This document shows, piece after piece, positions 17,584 through 26,974 of a DNA stretch of 64,000 nucleotides (its first letter is position 1; every line of letters begins with the position of its first letter). Under the pieces are notes generated by a model. It had not been told where the DNA came from. It saw only the letters and a program-made list of their open reading frames with translations, and searched no databases. A program made the translations under genes and the position numbers. Origin of the DNA: Hyphomonas sp. Mor2 (GTDB lineage: Bacteria > Pseudomonadota > Alphaproteobacteria > Caulobacterales > Hyphomonadaceae); assembly GCF_001854405.1 (NCBI RefSeq), contig NZ_CP017718.1:2108001-2172000 (forward strand), read 5' to 3'.

Positions 17584-18504
17584 CTAATCCTCATCCTGGA
17601 TTTTCTTGGCTTCCTTGCGCAGGCGGGCAAACATTTCCGAGACGTCTTCTTCCTCATCCTCGTCGGACGTGGCGTCTTCACCCGCCAGTTCCTCGAGAGT
17701 CAGTTCGTCTTCCTCATCGATGACAAGCTCGGCTTCGATGGGCTCGTCCTCGTCTGCGGGCGCATCGTCCGCCTCGACCGGGGCAGCGGTTTGCATGTCG
17801 TTTTCGAACAGATCTGCACTGGCGCTCCCGAACCGGCCAATGACGGTTTCAGAGCAGACCAGCGTCTGGCCCGGGCGCGGCAGGACCTCGACATCTGATG
17901 GCACATACAGGTCGCACCAACCGCCCAGCCGCAGCGTCCCGATATTGCGGCCCAGCCGGACGGCGTCCCCGGCTTCATTGGCGATTTCGAGCCGTGGACC
18001 AAGGCCGCCCGTCGCTAGGCGCAGGCCCACCGAGCGCGCACCACTTTCCAGCGAGACATAAGCCACCGCGAGGCCCGGACGATCTGGTTTCATCGCGGCA
18101 AAGGCCGCCGGGTCGCCGGTTTCCAGGATGACATGGTCAATCGCGCCGTCCATCGGCGCATGAATGCCATTGGTCTTGGTCGGCCCGACCGAGATCCGGA
18201 CCCGCGTCCAGCCGGCCCCTTCAAGGCGCAGCTCATCCGGCGGGGTGGCGCCGCCGACGGAGACGACCAGCCCGTCCGTCGGCGCTGTAATCAGGTCTTC
18301 GGCTTCCGGCGGCGTTCGCTCCGCCGTGCGCGTGGCGAACAGAATCACGATGGCGGCGAAAAAGCCGATCCAGAAAAGCGGCCCCCAGACAATTCCCAAC
18401 AGAATCCCAACCAGCCAGGCGGCCAGCGCGCCGACATAGCCTTCCAGGTCAAACCCGGCCCGCAACCACGGAAAGCTCTTGCGGCTGAAATCTTCGTCTG
18501 TCAT
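17584..18504 (-). CDS. Phosphatidylserine decarboxylase-like protein, catalytic residues lost
   Basis: From the ATG at 18504 this 306-residue protein shows two hydrophobic segments (about 26-57) and a core with Psd features: APTDGLVVSV (74-83), APMDGAI (116-122), IGTLRLGG (188-195) and GQTLVCSETVIGRF (212-225). True enzymes self-cleave at Gly-Ser in RFGS to make the pyruvoyl group; here that serine is Gly195. The conserved histidine of VHVNR-AP aligns with Asn112, while Asp77 of PTDG is kept. The last 75 residues are strongly acidic with a predicted coiled end. It probably does not decarboxylate. It sits 13 bp downstream of the ABC exporter gene, and no pssA is nearby. Confidence 0.7.
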   Translation of the reverse strand: MTDEDFSRKSFPWLRAGFDLEGYVGALAAWLVGILLGIVWGPLFWIGFFAAIVILFATRTAERTPPEAEDLITAPTDGLVVSVGGATPPDELRLEGAGWTRVRISVGPTKTNGIHAPMDGAIDHVILETGDPAAFAAMKPDRPGLAVAYVSLESGARSVGLRLATGGLGPRLEIANEAGDAVRLGRNIGTLRLGGWCDLYVPSDVEVLPRPGQTLVCSETVIGRFGSASADLFENDMQTAAPVEADDAPADEDEPIEAELVIDEEDELTLEELAGEDATSDEDEEEDVSEMFARLRKEAKKIQDED

Positions 18505-18517
18505 CGGCGTGGGCCTC

Positions 18518-20359
18518 CTATTCGGCAGCTGCGACGGTGAGGGCGTCCCGTTTGGCTTGTCGCGCCCACATATCGGCATATTCGCCGTCTGCTGCCAAGA
18601 GCGCCTCATGGGTTCCGCGTTCAATCACCTGCCCCGCCTTCAGCACGACAATCTCATCGGCATTCTGCACAGTCGACAGGCGGTGCGCGACCATCAGCGT
18701 GGTGCGGCCTTTGGAGGCTTCATCCAGCGCATCCTGCACAGCCGCCTCGGTGGCGCTATCAAGGGCGGAGGTCGCTTCATCCAGGACCAGAATGGCCGGA
18801 TCGGCGAGGATCACCCGGGCGATCCCGACGCGCTGTTTCTCGCCGCCAGAGAGTTTCAGCCCGCGTTCGCCGACGCGCGTGTCCCAGCCGTCCGGCAAGG
18901 CCTCGATAAAGTCGAGCAATTGTGCCCGCCGGGCCGCGTCGCGCAACTCGTCCATGCTGGCATCGGGCTTGGCATAGGCGATGTTGGACTTCACCGTCTC
19001 GTTGAACAAGACCACATCCTGCGGCACCAGTCCGAGCGACTGGCGCAGGCTCTCCTGCGTGACATCGCGGACATCCTGGGCATCGATCAGAACGCGCCCG
19101 CCCTGCACATCATAGAAGCGGAAAAGCAGTTTCAGGAGCGTCGACTTGCCCGCGCCGGAGGTCCCGACAAAGGCGATCTTCTTGCCTGCGGCGAGATTGA
19201 AGCTGACATCCTTGACGCCCACCGTGCGCGCATCATGGGTGAAACTGACGGCGTCGAAGACCACGTCGCCTTTGACACCGGTCAGTGCTTTCGCATCGTG
19301 CTTGTCTGCGACTTCGGCTTTCATGCCGAGCAGGCCGTACAGCTTCTCCAGGTCCACCGCGCCCTGTTTGATCTCCCGCCAGGCCCAGCCGAGAATGTTG
19401 AGCGGCGCATAAAGCGAGAAGAACATGGTCATCACGCCCGTCAGGTCGCCGACCAGCATGGTGCCTTTGGAAACGTTCCAGGCCGAGATGACCAGCGCCG
19501 CCAGAAGGCCGGCATTCATCACGAAGGCCTGCGCCCCATTGAGGACATACATGGAGCGGATCGCATCGACATAGCGCAGATTGTAATTGCGCATGGCGTC
19601 ATTGAAGCGCCCGGTCTCTCGGGTCTCTGCGGCGAAGGATTTCACGGTCTCGAAATTGTTCAGAATATCCACCGCGACGCCGCGAAAGCGCGTATCGGCT
19701 TCATTCATGCGCCGCCGCTGGCGCACCCGCCATTCGGTAATCGTGATCGTCGACCAGGCGTAAAGGATGATGGTCACCACCGCCACGAGTGAGAGCCAGG
19801 GGTCATAGGCAAAGGCCAGCGCGATCGAAGCGAGGATCAGGCGCACGACTGTCGGGCCGATATTGAAGGCGAGGAAGCGGATCAGATAATCGATCGCGCT
19901 CGCACCGCGCTCGATGACACGGTTCAGGGCGCCCGCCCGGCGTGTCTGATGGAATCCGAGCGACAGGCTTTGCGCATGTCCAAACGCGTCGACACAGGCA
20001 ATGCGCTGAGCATCCTGACTGACCGGCGAGAACAACCAATCCCGCAATTGCGGCAGTCCAGCGCCGAGGAATCGGACGCTGAGCGCGACGGAGAGCCAGA
20101 ACATGGCGGGCCCGAAGCCGGCAATAATCCCTTCCTCATTGGTGACCAGCTTGTTGATCGCGTAGCCAAGCAGCAACGGGAAAGCGACTTCCAGCACCGC
20201 CGCCGCCAGGGTTAGCAGAATGGCCAGCACCATGACCGGCCGCCATTTGCTGAGTTCTGGTCGCGCCAGAAGCTTCAGAATTCGTCCGATCGAAATACCC
20301 AGGCCGCCATCGGCGCTTTCGATCTTATCGGGATCGGTGGTTTGAGCGTGCGTATTCAT
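18518..20359 (-). CDS. ABC transporter, fused permease and ATPase, Atm1/HMT1 type
   Basis: The half-transporter (613 residues) has six membrane helices in residues 40-330 and an ATPase with Walker A GTSGAGKST (399-407), the signature LSGGEKQRV (about 505) and Walker B ILVLDEATSALDS. The membrane part resembles Atm1/ABCB7 proteins that export a glutathione-linked or Fe-S precursor compound, as seen in RFLAFNIGPTVV. It should form a homodimer in the inner membrane. It is transcribed with the Psd-like gene downstream and lies downstream of a receptor gene that ends in a terminator. Confidence 0.85.
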   Translation of the reverse strand: MNTHAQTTDPDKIESADGGLGISIGRILKLLARPELSKWRPVMVLAILLTLAAAVLEVAFPLLLGYAINKLVTNEEGIIAGFGPAMFWLSVALSVRFLGAGLPQLRDWLFSPVSQDAQRIACVDAFGHAQSLSLGFHQTRRAGALNRVIERGASAIDYLIRFLAFNIGPTVVRLILASIALAFAYDPWLSLVAVVTIILYAWSTITITEWRVRQRRRMNEADTRFRGVAVDILNNFETVKSFAAETRETGRFNDAMRNYNLRYVDAIRSMYVLNGAQAFVMNAGLLAALVISAWNVSKGTMLVGDLTGVMTMFFSLYAPLNILGWAWREIKQGAVDLEKLYGLLGMKAEVADKHDAKALTGVKGDVVFDAVSFTHDARTVGVKDVSFNLAAGKKIAFVGTSGAGKSTLLKLLFRFYDVQGGRVLIDAQDVRDVTQESLRQSLGLVPQDVVLFNETVKSNIAYAKPDASMDELRDAARRAQLLDFIEALPDGWDTRVGERGLKLSGGEKQRVGIARVILADPAILVLDEATSALDSATEAAVQDALDEASKGRTTLMVAHRLSTVQNADEIVVLKAGQVIERGTHEALLAADGEYADMWARQAKRDALTVAAAE

Positions 20360-20405
20360 AGCCCGCCATATGGGGCAGACGGCGTGAATTGAACAGGGCT
20401 CAGCG

Positions 20406-20432
20406 GAAAAGAAAAGCCGCCCGAAGGCGGCT
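20406..20432 (-). terminator. Intrinsic terminator after the TonB receptor gene
   Basis: On the minus strand the stem AGCCGCC-TTCG-GGCGGCT is followed by TTTTCTTTT. It lies 12 bp past the receptor stop. Confidence 0.85.
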
Positions 20433-20443
20433 CCTCTCGAATT

Positions 20444-22588
20444 CTAGAAGCGGCCGCTAATCGCGATCCGGGCGCTCAATGGGGCCCCGACTGAGGCCTG
20501 ATGCGTGCTGTGCGAGTTCGGGAAATAGAGCTCGTCCGCCAGGTTCTCGATATTGAGCTGAATGCGCAGGTCTTCGCTAATGTCATAATAGGCGGCCGCG
20601 TCGACGCGCGTATAGCTCGGCAATACCGCCGTGTTGGAATTGTTGATGAAACTCTCATCCTGATAGGTCAGCCCGAGGCCGAGGCCGAACCGATCGGTGA
20701 CCTGATAGCCATTCCAGACAGAGTACAGGTTCTCCGGCAGTTCGCGCGGGCGCAGACCGGTCGATCCGGACCGATCGACCTGCTCCCCGTCGAGATAACT
20801 ATAGCCCGCGGAGATGTACCAGGCATCCGTAATCTGCCCCTGAAACTGCAGCTCAAATCCGGTGGTTTCAGTATCGATCACGTCCAGGGTCGAGGCATCG
20901 CCATCGGCCACTTGCGGAGAGCTCTGCTCGATCTCGAAAACCGCCGCGGTAAAGCTGAGACCAGGCTGGAAATCCCATTTAACGCCGGCCTCCACATTGG
21001 TGAACGTGTTGGGATCGAGGGCGTTATTGCTGCCATTGATATTGGCGAACTGCTCGCCAGAGCGCGGCAGGAAGGATTCTGAATAGCTGCCATAGATGGA
21101 GACATTCTCCATTGGCTTGTAGACTAGGCCAAAGCGCGGCGAGATCTCTTCGTCGGTGCGGCTGCGCTGGCGGTCGGCCGGGGCGACGCTCGGGTCGAGA
21201 TTGTCGACCGAGATATCGAAACTGTCGAAACGCGCGCCGATAATGATGTCGAGTTGGTCCGAGATCTCGATCTCGTCCTGAACATAGGCCGAGAACACTT
21301 CCACGGTTGCCGACGTATCATCGTTCAAGTCGGAGAAGGCCAAGCTCGTCGAGTTCCCGCTGGCATTGACGCCGACGCCGCCGCTGAAGCCCAGAGGCCG
21401 CATCACGTCGAAGAACTCGACATCATCGTTTGACCCGGACCAGACCGGATTGAATCGGTCATTGTCATTGGTCGTGTCGATATATTCCACGCCCGTGACG
21501 ATCGTGTGCCCGACGCCTGCAGCATCGAACTGGCCGATCAGATCGCCGGAGAGAATGAAGTTCCGGCGCTGAGTCGTGTCCACATAGCCATCAATGCCGA
21601 CAATATTGGTCGTCGGGTCGTAACTCGCCGCGTAGAAGTTCCGATACAGCTTGTCATAGTCGCCATAGAAGGCGCTGATCCGGCCTTTCAGGTTTTCCGA
21701 AAAAGTGTGCTGGACCAGGCCGCGCAAAATGTGGGCTTCGAGCTCCGTCGTGTTCAGTTCCGGATCGCCGAAGACAATGTCTTCGAAGGCTTCGACCGGC
21801 TCGCCATTCGCGCCGGTTGGAATGCCGCGATCGATGAAACGCTCATGGTCGACATATTCGTAAGACAGATCCAGCGTGGTGGCCGGGCTCAGCTCAAAAC
21901 GCGCCGTCGGATTGATGCCGAAGCGGTCACCATCATAGAAGTCACGGTGGTTCTCGAGCCCTTCATACATCGCATTGATGCGGAATGCGGCCGTGTCACT
22001 GAGCTCGAAATTGCTGTCAATCTGCGCCCCGAAGGCGCCGAAGGAGTCAACGCTGACCTGGTAGCCAGTGAAGGTCTCGCCCACGACCCCCTTCTTGGTC
22101 ACGCGATTGAGGATGCCGCCCGTCCCACCGCGCCCGAACAGCAAGGCATTCGGGCCGCGCAGGACTTCCACCTGTTCAAGATTGTAGAGTGGACGGTAAT
22201 ACTGAACGTCATCACGCACGCCATCGATGAAGAAGTCAGCCGTAGAGCGCACTCCGCGGAAGACCACAGCATCGCGATGCCCTTCTCCTTGAGAGGTCGT
22301 CACGCCCGGCGTGTAATCGATGATGTCGCCAATGCTGGTAAAGCCCTGGCGCAGGATCTGATCCGCCGTCACGATGGAGAGGCTTTGCGGCACATCAATG
22401 ATCGGGGTTGGAGATTTCAGGGCGTTGACCTGATCTGTGTACAGATACTGTCCCACCACCACGATTTCGTCCTGCACGTACAGATCATCATAAGAGGCCT
22501 GGTCCGGCGCATCCGCCATCGCCATCGGGGCAGCAAGGACGACGGACAGCGCAGCTGTGCAGAGCAACTGGGAGGTGAGCTTGGTCAT
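20444..22588 (-). CDS. TonB-dependent siderophore receptor
   Basis: The protein (714 residues) has a signal peptide cleaved near ADA at about 26, then a TonB-box-like DEIVVVG, a plug domain (roughly 60-165) with PQSLSIVT and VEVLRGPNALLFGRGGTGG, and a 22-strand barrel ending in a phenylalanine (ISGRF). It belongs to the siderophore group of FhuA/Fiu-like receptors; the ligand cannot be read. The promoter region carries two Fur-like boxes, so iron repression is likely. No exbB or siderophore synthesis gene is nearby. Confidence 0.93.
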   Translation of the reverse strand: MTKLTSQLLCTAALSVVLAAPMAMADAPDQASYDDLYVQDEIVVVGQYLYTDQVNALKSPTPIIDVPQSLSIVTADQILRQGFTSIGDIIDYTPGVTTSQGEGHRDAVVFRGVRSTADFFIDGVRDDVQYYRPLYNLEQVEVLRGPNALLFGRGGTGGILNRVTKKGVVGETFTGYQVSVDSFGAFGAQIDSNFELSDTAAFRINAMYEGLENHRDFYDGDRFGINPTARFELSPATTLDLSYEYVDHERFIDRGIPTGANGEPVEAFEDIVFGDPELNTTELEAHILRGLVQHTFSENLKGRISAFYGDYDKLYRNFYAASYDPTTNIVGIDGYVDTTQRRNFILSGDLIGQFDAAGVGHTIVTGVEYIDTTNDNDRFNPVWSGSNDDVEFFDVMRPLGFSGGVGVNASGNSTSLAFSDLNDDTSATVEVFSAYVQDEIEISDQLDIIIGARFDSFDISVDNLDPSVAPADRQRSRTDEEISPRFGLVYKPMENVSIYGSYSESFLPRSGEQFANINGSNNALDPNTFTNVEAGVKWDFQPGLSFTAAVFEIEQSSPQVADGDASTLDVIDTETTGFELQFQGQITDAWYISAGYSYLDGEQVDRSGSTGLRPRELPENLYSVWNGYQVTDRFGLGLGLTYQDESFINNSNTAVLPSYTRVDAAAYYDISEDLRIQLNIENLADELYFPNSHSTHQASVGAPLSARIAISGRF

Positions 22589-22636
22589 TATGGGGACTAC
22601 CTTGAAGAAATTCGATGCGATCGCATAAAAGGACAG

Positions 22637-22683
22637 TAAATGAAAATCAATCGCAACTTACACGAAAATGCAAATCAGTCGCA
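22637..22683 (-). promoter_or_regulatory. Tandem Fur-like boxes upstream of the receptor gene
   Basis: Read on the minus strand, two near-identical 18-nt units occur: TGCGACTGATTTGCATTT and TGCGATTGATTTTCATTT, start to start 28 nt apart. Both resemble the alphaproteobacterial Fur site (TTGCAAATGATTATCATTTGC type). They lie 50-95 bp upstream of the receptor ATG. Confidence 0.65.
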
Positions 22684-22810
22684 GAACTATCACAGGTATT
22701 TTTACGTACTCAAGCTCAAGCGGAATTTCGAGACAGCGAGACAGCTTTGTTCTGGTTTTCGAAACGAAACTCCTTTAAGGCTCGTCCGGTTTGAATCAGA
22801 GGCAAGGTGA

Positions 22811-23374
22811 ATGACCGGTTTGAAATCTGTTTGCGTGTATTGTGGCTCTTCGAATGACGTGAAGCCTGAATATTTGCGTCTCGCCCAGGATCTCGGGCGG
22901 ACGCTTGCGCAGAAAAATATCCGCCTGGTGTATGGCGGCGGCGGCGTCGGTCTGATGGGCGCCTGCGCGCGCGCCGTACACTCCGATGGCGGCGAGGTTC
23001 TCGGGATCATGCCGCGTTTCCTGCTGCAGAAGGAACGCATCTTTGAAGACGTCCCGCATGAAATCGTCGATGACATGCACACGCGCAAACAGCGCATGTT
23101 CGACGAGAGTGACGCCTTCATCGTCCTGCCCGGCGGCATCGGCACGCTGGAAGAAGCCGTCGAGATGCTCAGCTGGGCGCGGCTCGGCCTGCATGCCAAG
23201 CCGATGGCCTTTCTCGATGAAGACGGCTTCTGGGCGCCCTTCTTCGAGCTGATGGATCACATTATCGACGGCAAGTTCACGCCGGAGGAGTTTCGTGCGG
23301 CCCTGGTTCACGAGCATACGCCCGAAGCTTCGATCCAGGCGCTCTGCGATCGCGTTGTGAAGCTGGGTGATTAG
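22811..23374 (+). CDS. LOG family protein (Rossmann-fold nucleotide hydrolase type)
   Basis: The 187-residue protein has the Rossmann start VCVYCGSSN, the loop YGGGGVGLMG at 41-50 and the LOG signature PGGIGTLEE at 107-115, with the Arg-Lys pair of HTRKQRM upstream of it. LOG enzymes in plants and actinobacteria release cytokinin bases from nucleotide monophosphates; the bacterial role is often unclear. Length fits (about 180-195). Confidence 0.9.
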   Translation: MTGLKSVCVYCGSSNDVKPEYLRLAQDLGRTLAQKNIRLVYGGGGVGLMGACARAVHSDGGEVLGIMPRFLLQKERIFEDVPHEIVDDMHTRKQRMFDESDAFIVLPGGIGTLEEAVEMLSWARLGLHAKPMAFLDEDGFWAPFFELMDHIIDGKFTPEEFRAALVHEHTPEASIQALCDRVVKLGD

Positions 23375-23466
23375 GCCGGCCCGACGCGCGACCCAACCCC
23401 GTTTACTTGCCGATACCTTCCGCGCGCCCTACGCTTGTCTCAGACGTAAGCAGGAAGGGACGCGCC

Positions 23467-24645
23467 ATGGCCTACGCACCAGCAAACCGAGCCATTTATG
23501 ATGCTGACAGTCACATCATGGAGCTCCCGGACTTCCTCAAGAAATATGCCGACCCGGCCGTGCGGGATGACATTCCCGAAGTGAATTATTCCGCCTCTCT
23601 GGTCACCGACGAGGAAGTCGCGGTGATCATGGACCAAGGCGGACAGCATTCGCAAAAGCATGTCGAAGAGCAGATCGCGATGGGTGACACGCTAATTGCC
23701 CAGTCTAAGGAAATCCAGGCCCTCGGCGCGTTCAATCGGGACGATCGATCCAAGGCCATGGATTTGCTCGGCTTTCAAAAGCAGCTGGTTTTCGCCACCC
23801 ATTCCGTCGCCTTTCCGTTCCATCCAAGCTCGAAAACCGATCCCGTTCTGCGCTATGCCGCAACGCGGGCGCATAATCGGCACATGGCAGATTTTTGCGC
23901 AGACGATGCACGGCTTATGGGGGTAGGCATTGTGCCGCTGGACACGCCGGATCTGGCGATACAGGAGCTGGACTTTGCCATCGAAAACGGCATGGAAGCC
24001 ATCTGGGTGCCGCACCGCGCCCCGATTGGGTTTGCGCCTGGACATGTCGATCTTGAGCCCTTCTGGGCGCGCCTCGCCGAAGCTGGCATTCCGTTTGTCC
24101 TGCATGTCGGCGGTTCGCCGCTACAAGCCTTGAAGTCGTGGAGCAATAATGGCCGCGCGGCGGTGCGGGACTGGATGGGCGGCGGCGAGAATGTCCGCAC
24201 CAAGGATGCAGCTGTATTGCACCAGCCGGTCGAGGCGTTTCTTTCAATGATGCTGATCGATGGGCTGTTCGAGCGCCATCGCGGCCTGCGCGGGGCCGCG
24301 GTTGAGCTCGGCGCCGGATGGGTGCCAGAACTTTTGCGCCGCCTCGATTGGGTGACGCGCGTCTATGGCCGCGTCGATGAGACTTTGCGGTTTGAGCGCA
24401 AACCATCCGAACAGCTGACACAGCAAATGGGCTTCACCCCCTTCCCTGTCGAAGATGTCGGCATTCTGATCGGTGAGTCTTCGCCTGATCTCTACCTGTT
24501 TTCGTCAGACTATCCGCATGTCGAAGGCGGGCGGGATCCGATTGGGAAGTTCGAGCAATCGATTGGCGAGATGAGTGAGCAGGTCAAGACCCAGTTCTAT
24601 ACCGAGAATTTCCTACGCCTCTGGCCAGAAGCGCGCGCCCACTAA
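23467..24645 (+). CDS. Amidohydrolase-related (TIM-barrel metal-dependent) hydrolase
   Basis: I start at the ATG at 23467, with an AGGAAGGGAC ribosome site, giving 392 residues. The opening DADSHIME and later HVGG, LGAGWVPE and FSSDYPHVEGG mark the amidohydrolase-2 (ACMSD-like) group. The usual first metal motif DxHxH is reduced to DADSH, which is common in this subgroup. The substrate is unknown; such genes often serve aromatic-compound breakdown. It converges with gltX. Confidence 0.8.
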   Translation: MAYAPANRAIYDADSHIMELPDFLKKYADPAVRDDIPEVNYSASLVTDEEVAVIMDQGGQHSQKHVEEQIAMGDTLIAQSKEIQALGAFNRDDRSKAMDLLGFQKQLVFATHSVAFPFHPSSKTDPVLRYAATRAHNRHMADFCADDARLMGVGIVPLDTPDLAIQELDFAIENGMEAIWVPHRAPIGFAPGHVDLEPFWARLAEAGIPFVLHVGGSPLQALKSWSNNGRAAVRDWMGGGENVRTKDAAVLHQPVEAFLSMMLIDGLFERHRGLRGAAVELGAGWVPELLRRLDWVTRVYGRVDETLRFERKPSEQLTQQMGFTPFPVEDVGILIGESSPDLYLFSSDYPHVEGGRDPIGKFEQSIGEMSEQVKTQFYTENFLRLWPEARAH

Positions 24646-24675
24646 AAAGCGATATCTCCGTTGCGTAGAGCGCGC

Positions 24676-26013
24676 TCAAGCGAGCCGCTGCAACACCCGC
24701 TCGCGGCCCATCAGGACCAGCATGTCGCCAACGCTCGGGCCGCGCTCCATGCCGGTCAGCGCCTTGCGGAGCGGCATGAACAGGCCTTTGCCCTTGCGAC
24801 CAGTTTGTTCTTTCAATGCCGATGTCCAGCCCCCCCAGGTGTCGCCTGTGATCTCGCCATCAGGCAGCAGCTTCGCAGCGGCCGCGATAAAGTCGCGATC
24901 TTCCTCATCGACAATCGGCTCGATCTCGCCAAATGCCACCGGGACGAACCGGGCCGCGTCTTCGATCGTCTCGCAATTTTCGCGCACGAGCAGCCAGAAG
25001 GCCTCGTTCGCCGCCTTTTCGTCCACGGCGCTGAGGCGGTCTTTCGCCTGCTCAAAGGACAGATTGTGCGTGATCGCGGCGTTGAGGCTGCGCAGATCGG
25101 CTTCATCAAAGCGCGCCGGGGCCCGGCCAATCTTGTCGAAGGAAAACTCCTCCGCCAGCTGAGCCAGCGATTCGCGGATCTCGACATTGTCACTGGTCCC
25201 GAGCTTGCCGAGCAGCGAGCAAATGGCCAGCGGTTCAATGCCCTGAACGCGCAACTCGCCCATACCAAGTGAGCCCAGACGCTTGGACAGGCTCGCGCCG
25301 TCCGCGCCAACCAGAAGCGGCGTATGTGCCATGCCAGGCGCGGTCCCGCCGAGGGCCTGGAAGATCTCGATCTGGGCGCCGGAATTGGTGACATGATCCT
25401 CACCGCGCACCACATGCGTGATGCCGGCTTCAATATCATCGACGCAGCTTGGCAGCGTGTAGAGATAAGAGCCATCGGCGCGGATCAGGACCGGATCGGA
25501 CAGCGAGCTTGTATCAATCGCCTGCTCGCCGCGGACCAGATCGTTCCAGACAATCCGTTCGCCGCTCAGCTTGAAGCGCCAATGCGGCTTGCGCCCCTCA
25601 GCCTCATAAGCGGCCTTCTCTTCGTCGGTCAGGTCGAGGCCAGCGCGATTATAGACAGGCGGCTTGCCACGGGCGCGCTGCAGCTTGCGCTGACGATCCA
25701 GCTCGTCGGCCGTCTCGTAACAGGCATAGAGCAGACCCATCTCGCGGAGCTTGTCGGCGGCGGCGTCATATTGGTCAAACCGCTCAGACTGTTTGAACGT
25801 CTTGTCCCAGGCCAGGCCGAGCCAGGTCAGGTCGTCGCGAATGCCCTGCTCATATTCGGCGGTCGAGCGCTCTGTATCGGTATCATCAATGCGCAGGATA
25901 AAGGTTCCGCCCTGGCCTTTGGCAAACAGCCAATTGATCAGCGCAGTGCGGACATTGCCGACATGCAATTTGCCGGTCGGCGACGGCGCGAAACGAACAA
26001 CAGGTTGGGTCAT
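24676..26013 (-). CDS. gltX: Glutamate-tRNA ligase
   Basis: The class I synthetase charges tRNA-Glu (and in many alphaproteobacteria tRNA-Gln). The 445-residue protein has the HIGH motif as SPTGKLHVGN (10-19), the ATP motif as LSKRLG near 237-242, and the family stretch FILRIDDTDTERS. Alphaproteobacteria often carry two gltX genes; whether this is the discriminating or the dual-acting copy cannot be decided here. Confidence 0.93.
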   Translation of the reverse strand: MTQPVVRFAPSPTGKLHVGNVRTALINWLFAKGQGGTFILRIDDTDTERSTAEYEQGIRDDLTWLGLAWDKTFKQSERFDQYDAAADKLREMGLLYACYETADELDRQRKLQRARGKPPVYNRAGLDLTDEEKAAYEAEGRKPHWRFKLSGERIVWNDLVRGEQAIDTSSLSDPVLIRADGSYLYTLPSCVDDIEAGITHVVRGEDHVTNSGAQIEIFQALGGTAPGMAHTPLLVGADGASLSKRLGSLGMGELRVQGIEPLAICSLLGKLGTSDNVEIRESLAQLAEEFSFDKIGRAPARFDEADLRSLNAAITHNLSFEQAKDRLSAVDEKAANEAFWLLVRENCETIEDAARFVPVAFGEIEPIVDEEDRDFIAAAAKLLPDGEITGDTWGGWTSALKEQTGRKGKGLFMPLRKALTGMERGPSVGDMLVLMGRERVLQRLA

Positions 26014-26142
26014 GGCAAAGCCTTAGAGAATTCGAAGCGCCCCTTCCACACGAAAACGCCTAAAAAGCCAAGTCATTGCCGCCACATTTGACAGCGACAG
26101 TCGAGTCCCGGCACATCGAAACGGGGCGAATGGGAGAATAAC

Positions 26143-26892
26143 ATGATCAGACTCACTGTATCGGCAATTGCGGCCAGTCTCTTTCTCACGGCCTGCGGAC
26201 CAGCGGCGCAAGATCCGGCCGCGCCGGACAGCGACGCGCCCGAGACCGACGCCGATGCCCTGCCCCTGGTCGAAGAGCCGGCAGATCTCACCGAGATCCT
26301 GTCAGAGCCCGAGGATATCCCGACCATTGGCTATCCGGACGGCTGGGAGATGCAGCTCTATTGGTCCGGCGAATACCCGAACGCCTTTTCGGTCACTCAG
26401 GAAGGGGTGACTGTGATTGGGCATGAGACAATCACGTTTGAAGAATACCCGCCCATCTATTGCGGCCTGCCGCACAAGGCCACGTACAGCCCTTGGAATG
26501 TGGATCGCATGATCGCCGATGAATTGATCTTCGTCGCCATGACCTATCCCACCACGTTCACCATCAAGGAAGCGACGAGCATAGAGGTTTTTGTCGGCGA
26601 CGGCGTCGAGCAATTGGCGCTCCAGGAAGGCGATGTGCTGACCTATAAATCCTATATCGCGGAAGGCTTCTTCATCGCCGAGAAAGACGGCATCTCCTAT
26701 GAAATGAACGAAGCCGCCCTGCCGCAAAGCACGGAGTTCGAGCAAGGTCCGGAAGATCAGGAATGGGTCCAGGTCACCTGCGATGATGCGGACAAGACCC
26801 GCGCCTGGGTGCTCTATGACCAGGCCCTGCTGGCCCAGGGGGTCGAGCCGTACGAATATACCGGCTTCGGCGAGGCCGCCGACCTGCCGTAA
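26143..26892 (+). CDS. Hypothetical lipoprotein
   Basis: The 249-residue protein has a clear lipobox (LFLTAC, lipid Cys17) and an acidic, proline-rich linker to about residue 60, then an unrecognised globular domain with a conserved-looking YCGLPHKATYS. The signal is preceded by GGGAGAATAAC as ribosome site. It lies next to a DUF1499 gene on the same strand, 82 bp apart. Confidence 0.75.
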   Translation: MIRLTVSAIAASLFLTACGPAAQDPAAPDSDAPETDADALPLVEEPADLTEILSEPEDIPTIGYPDGWEMQLYWSGEYPNAFSVTQEGVTVIGHETITFEEYPPIYCGLPHKATYSPWNVDRMIADELIFVAMTYPTTFTIKEATSIEVFVGDGVEQLALQEGDVLTYKSYIAEGFFIAEKDGISYEMNEAALPQSTEFEQGPEDQEWVQVTCDDADKTRAWVLYDQALLAQGVEPYEYTGFGEAADLP

Positions 26893-26974
26893 AAGCGACG
26901 CCCCGGCTGCGCAAAAGATTTCCTTGTCGCCGAGAATGGTCTATCTCGCCAGAAACGGGATAGAGGAGCCCCCC

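Noticed and set aside
18479-19792. A 437-residue plus-strand frame
   Set aside because: It is antisense to the ABC transporter gene, whose motifs are clear.
21506-22639. A 377-residue plus-strand frame
   Set aside because: It is antisense to the TonB-dependent receptor gene.
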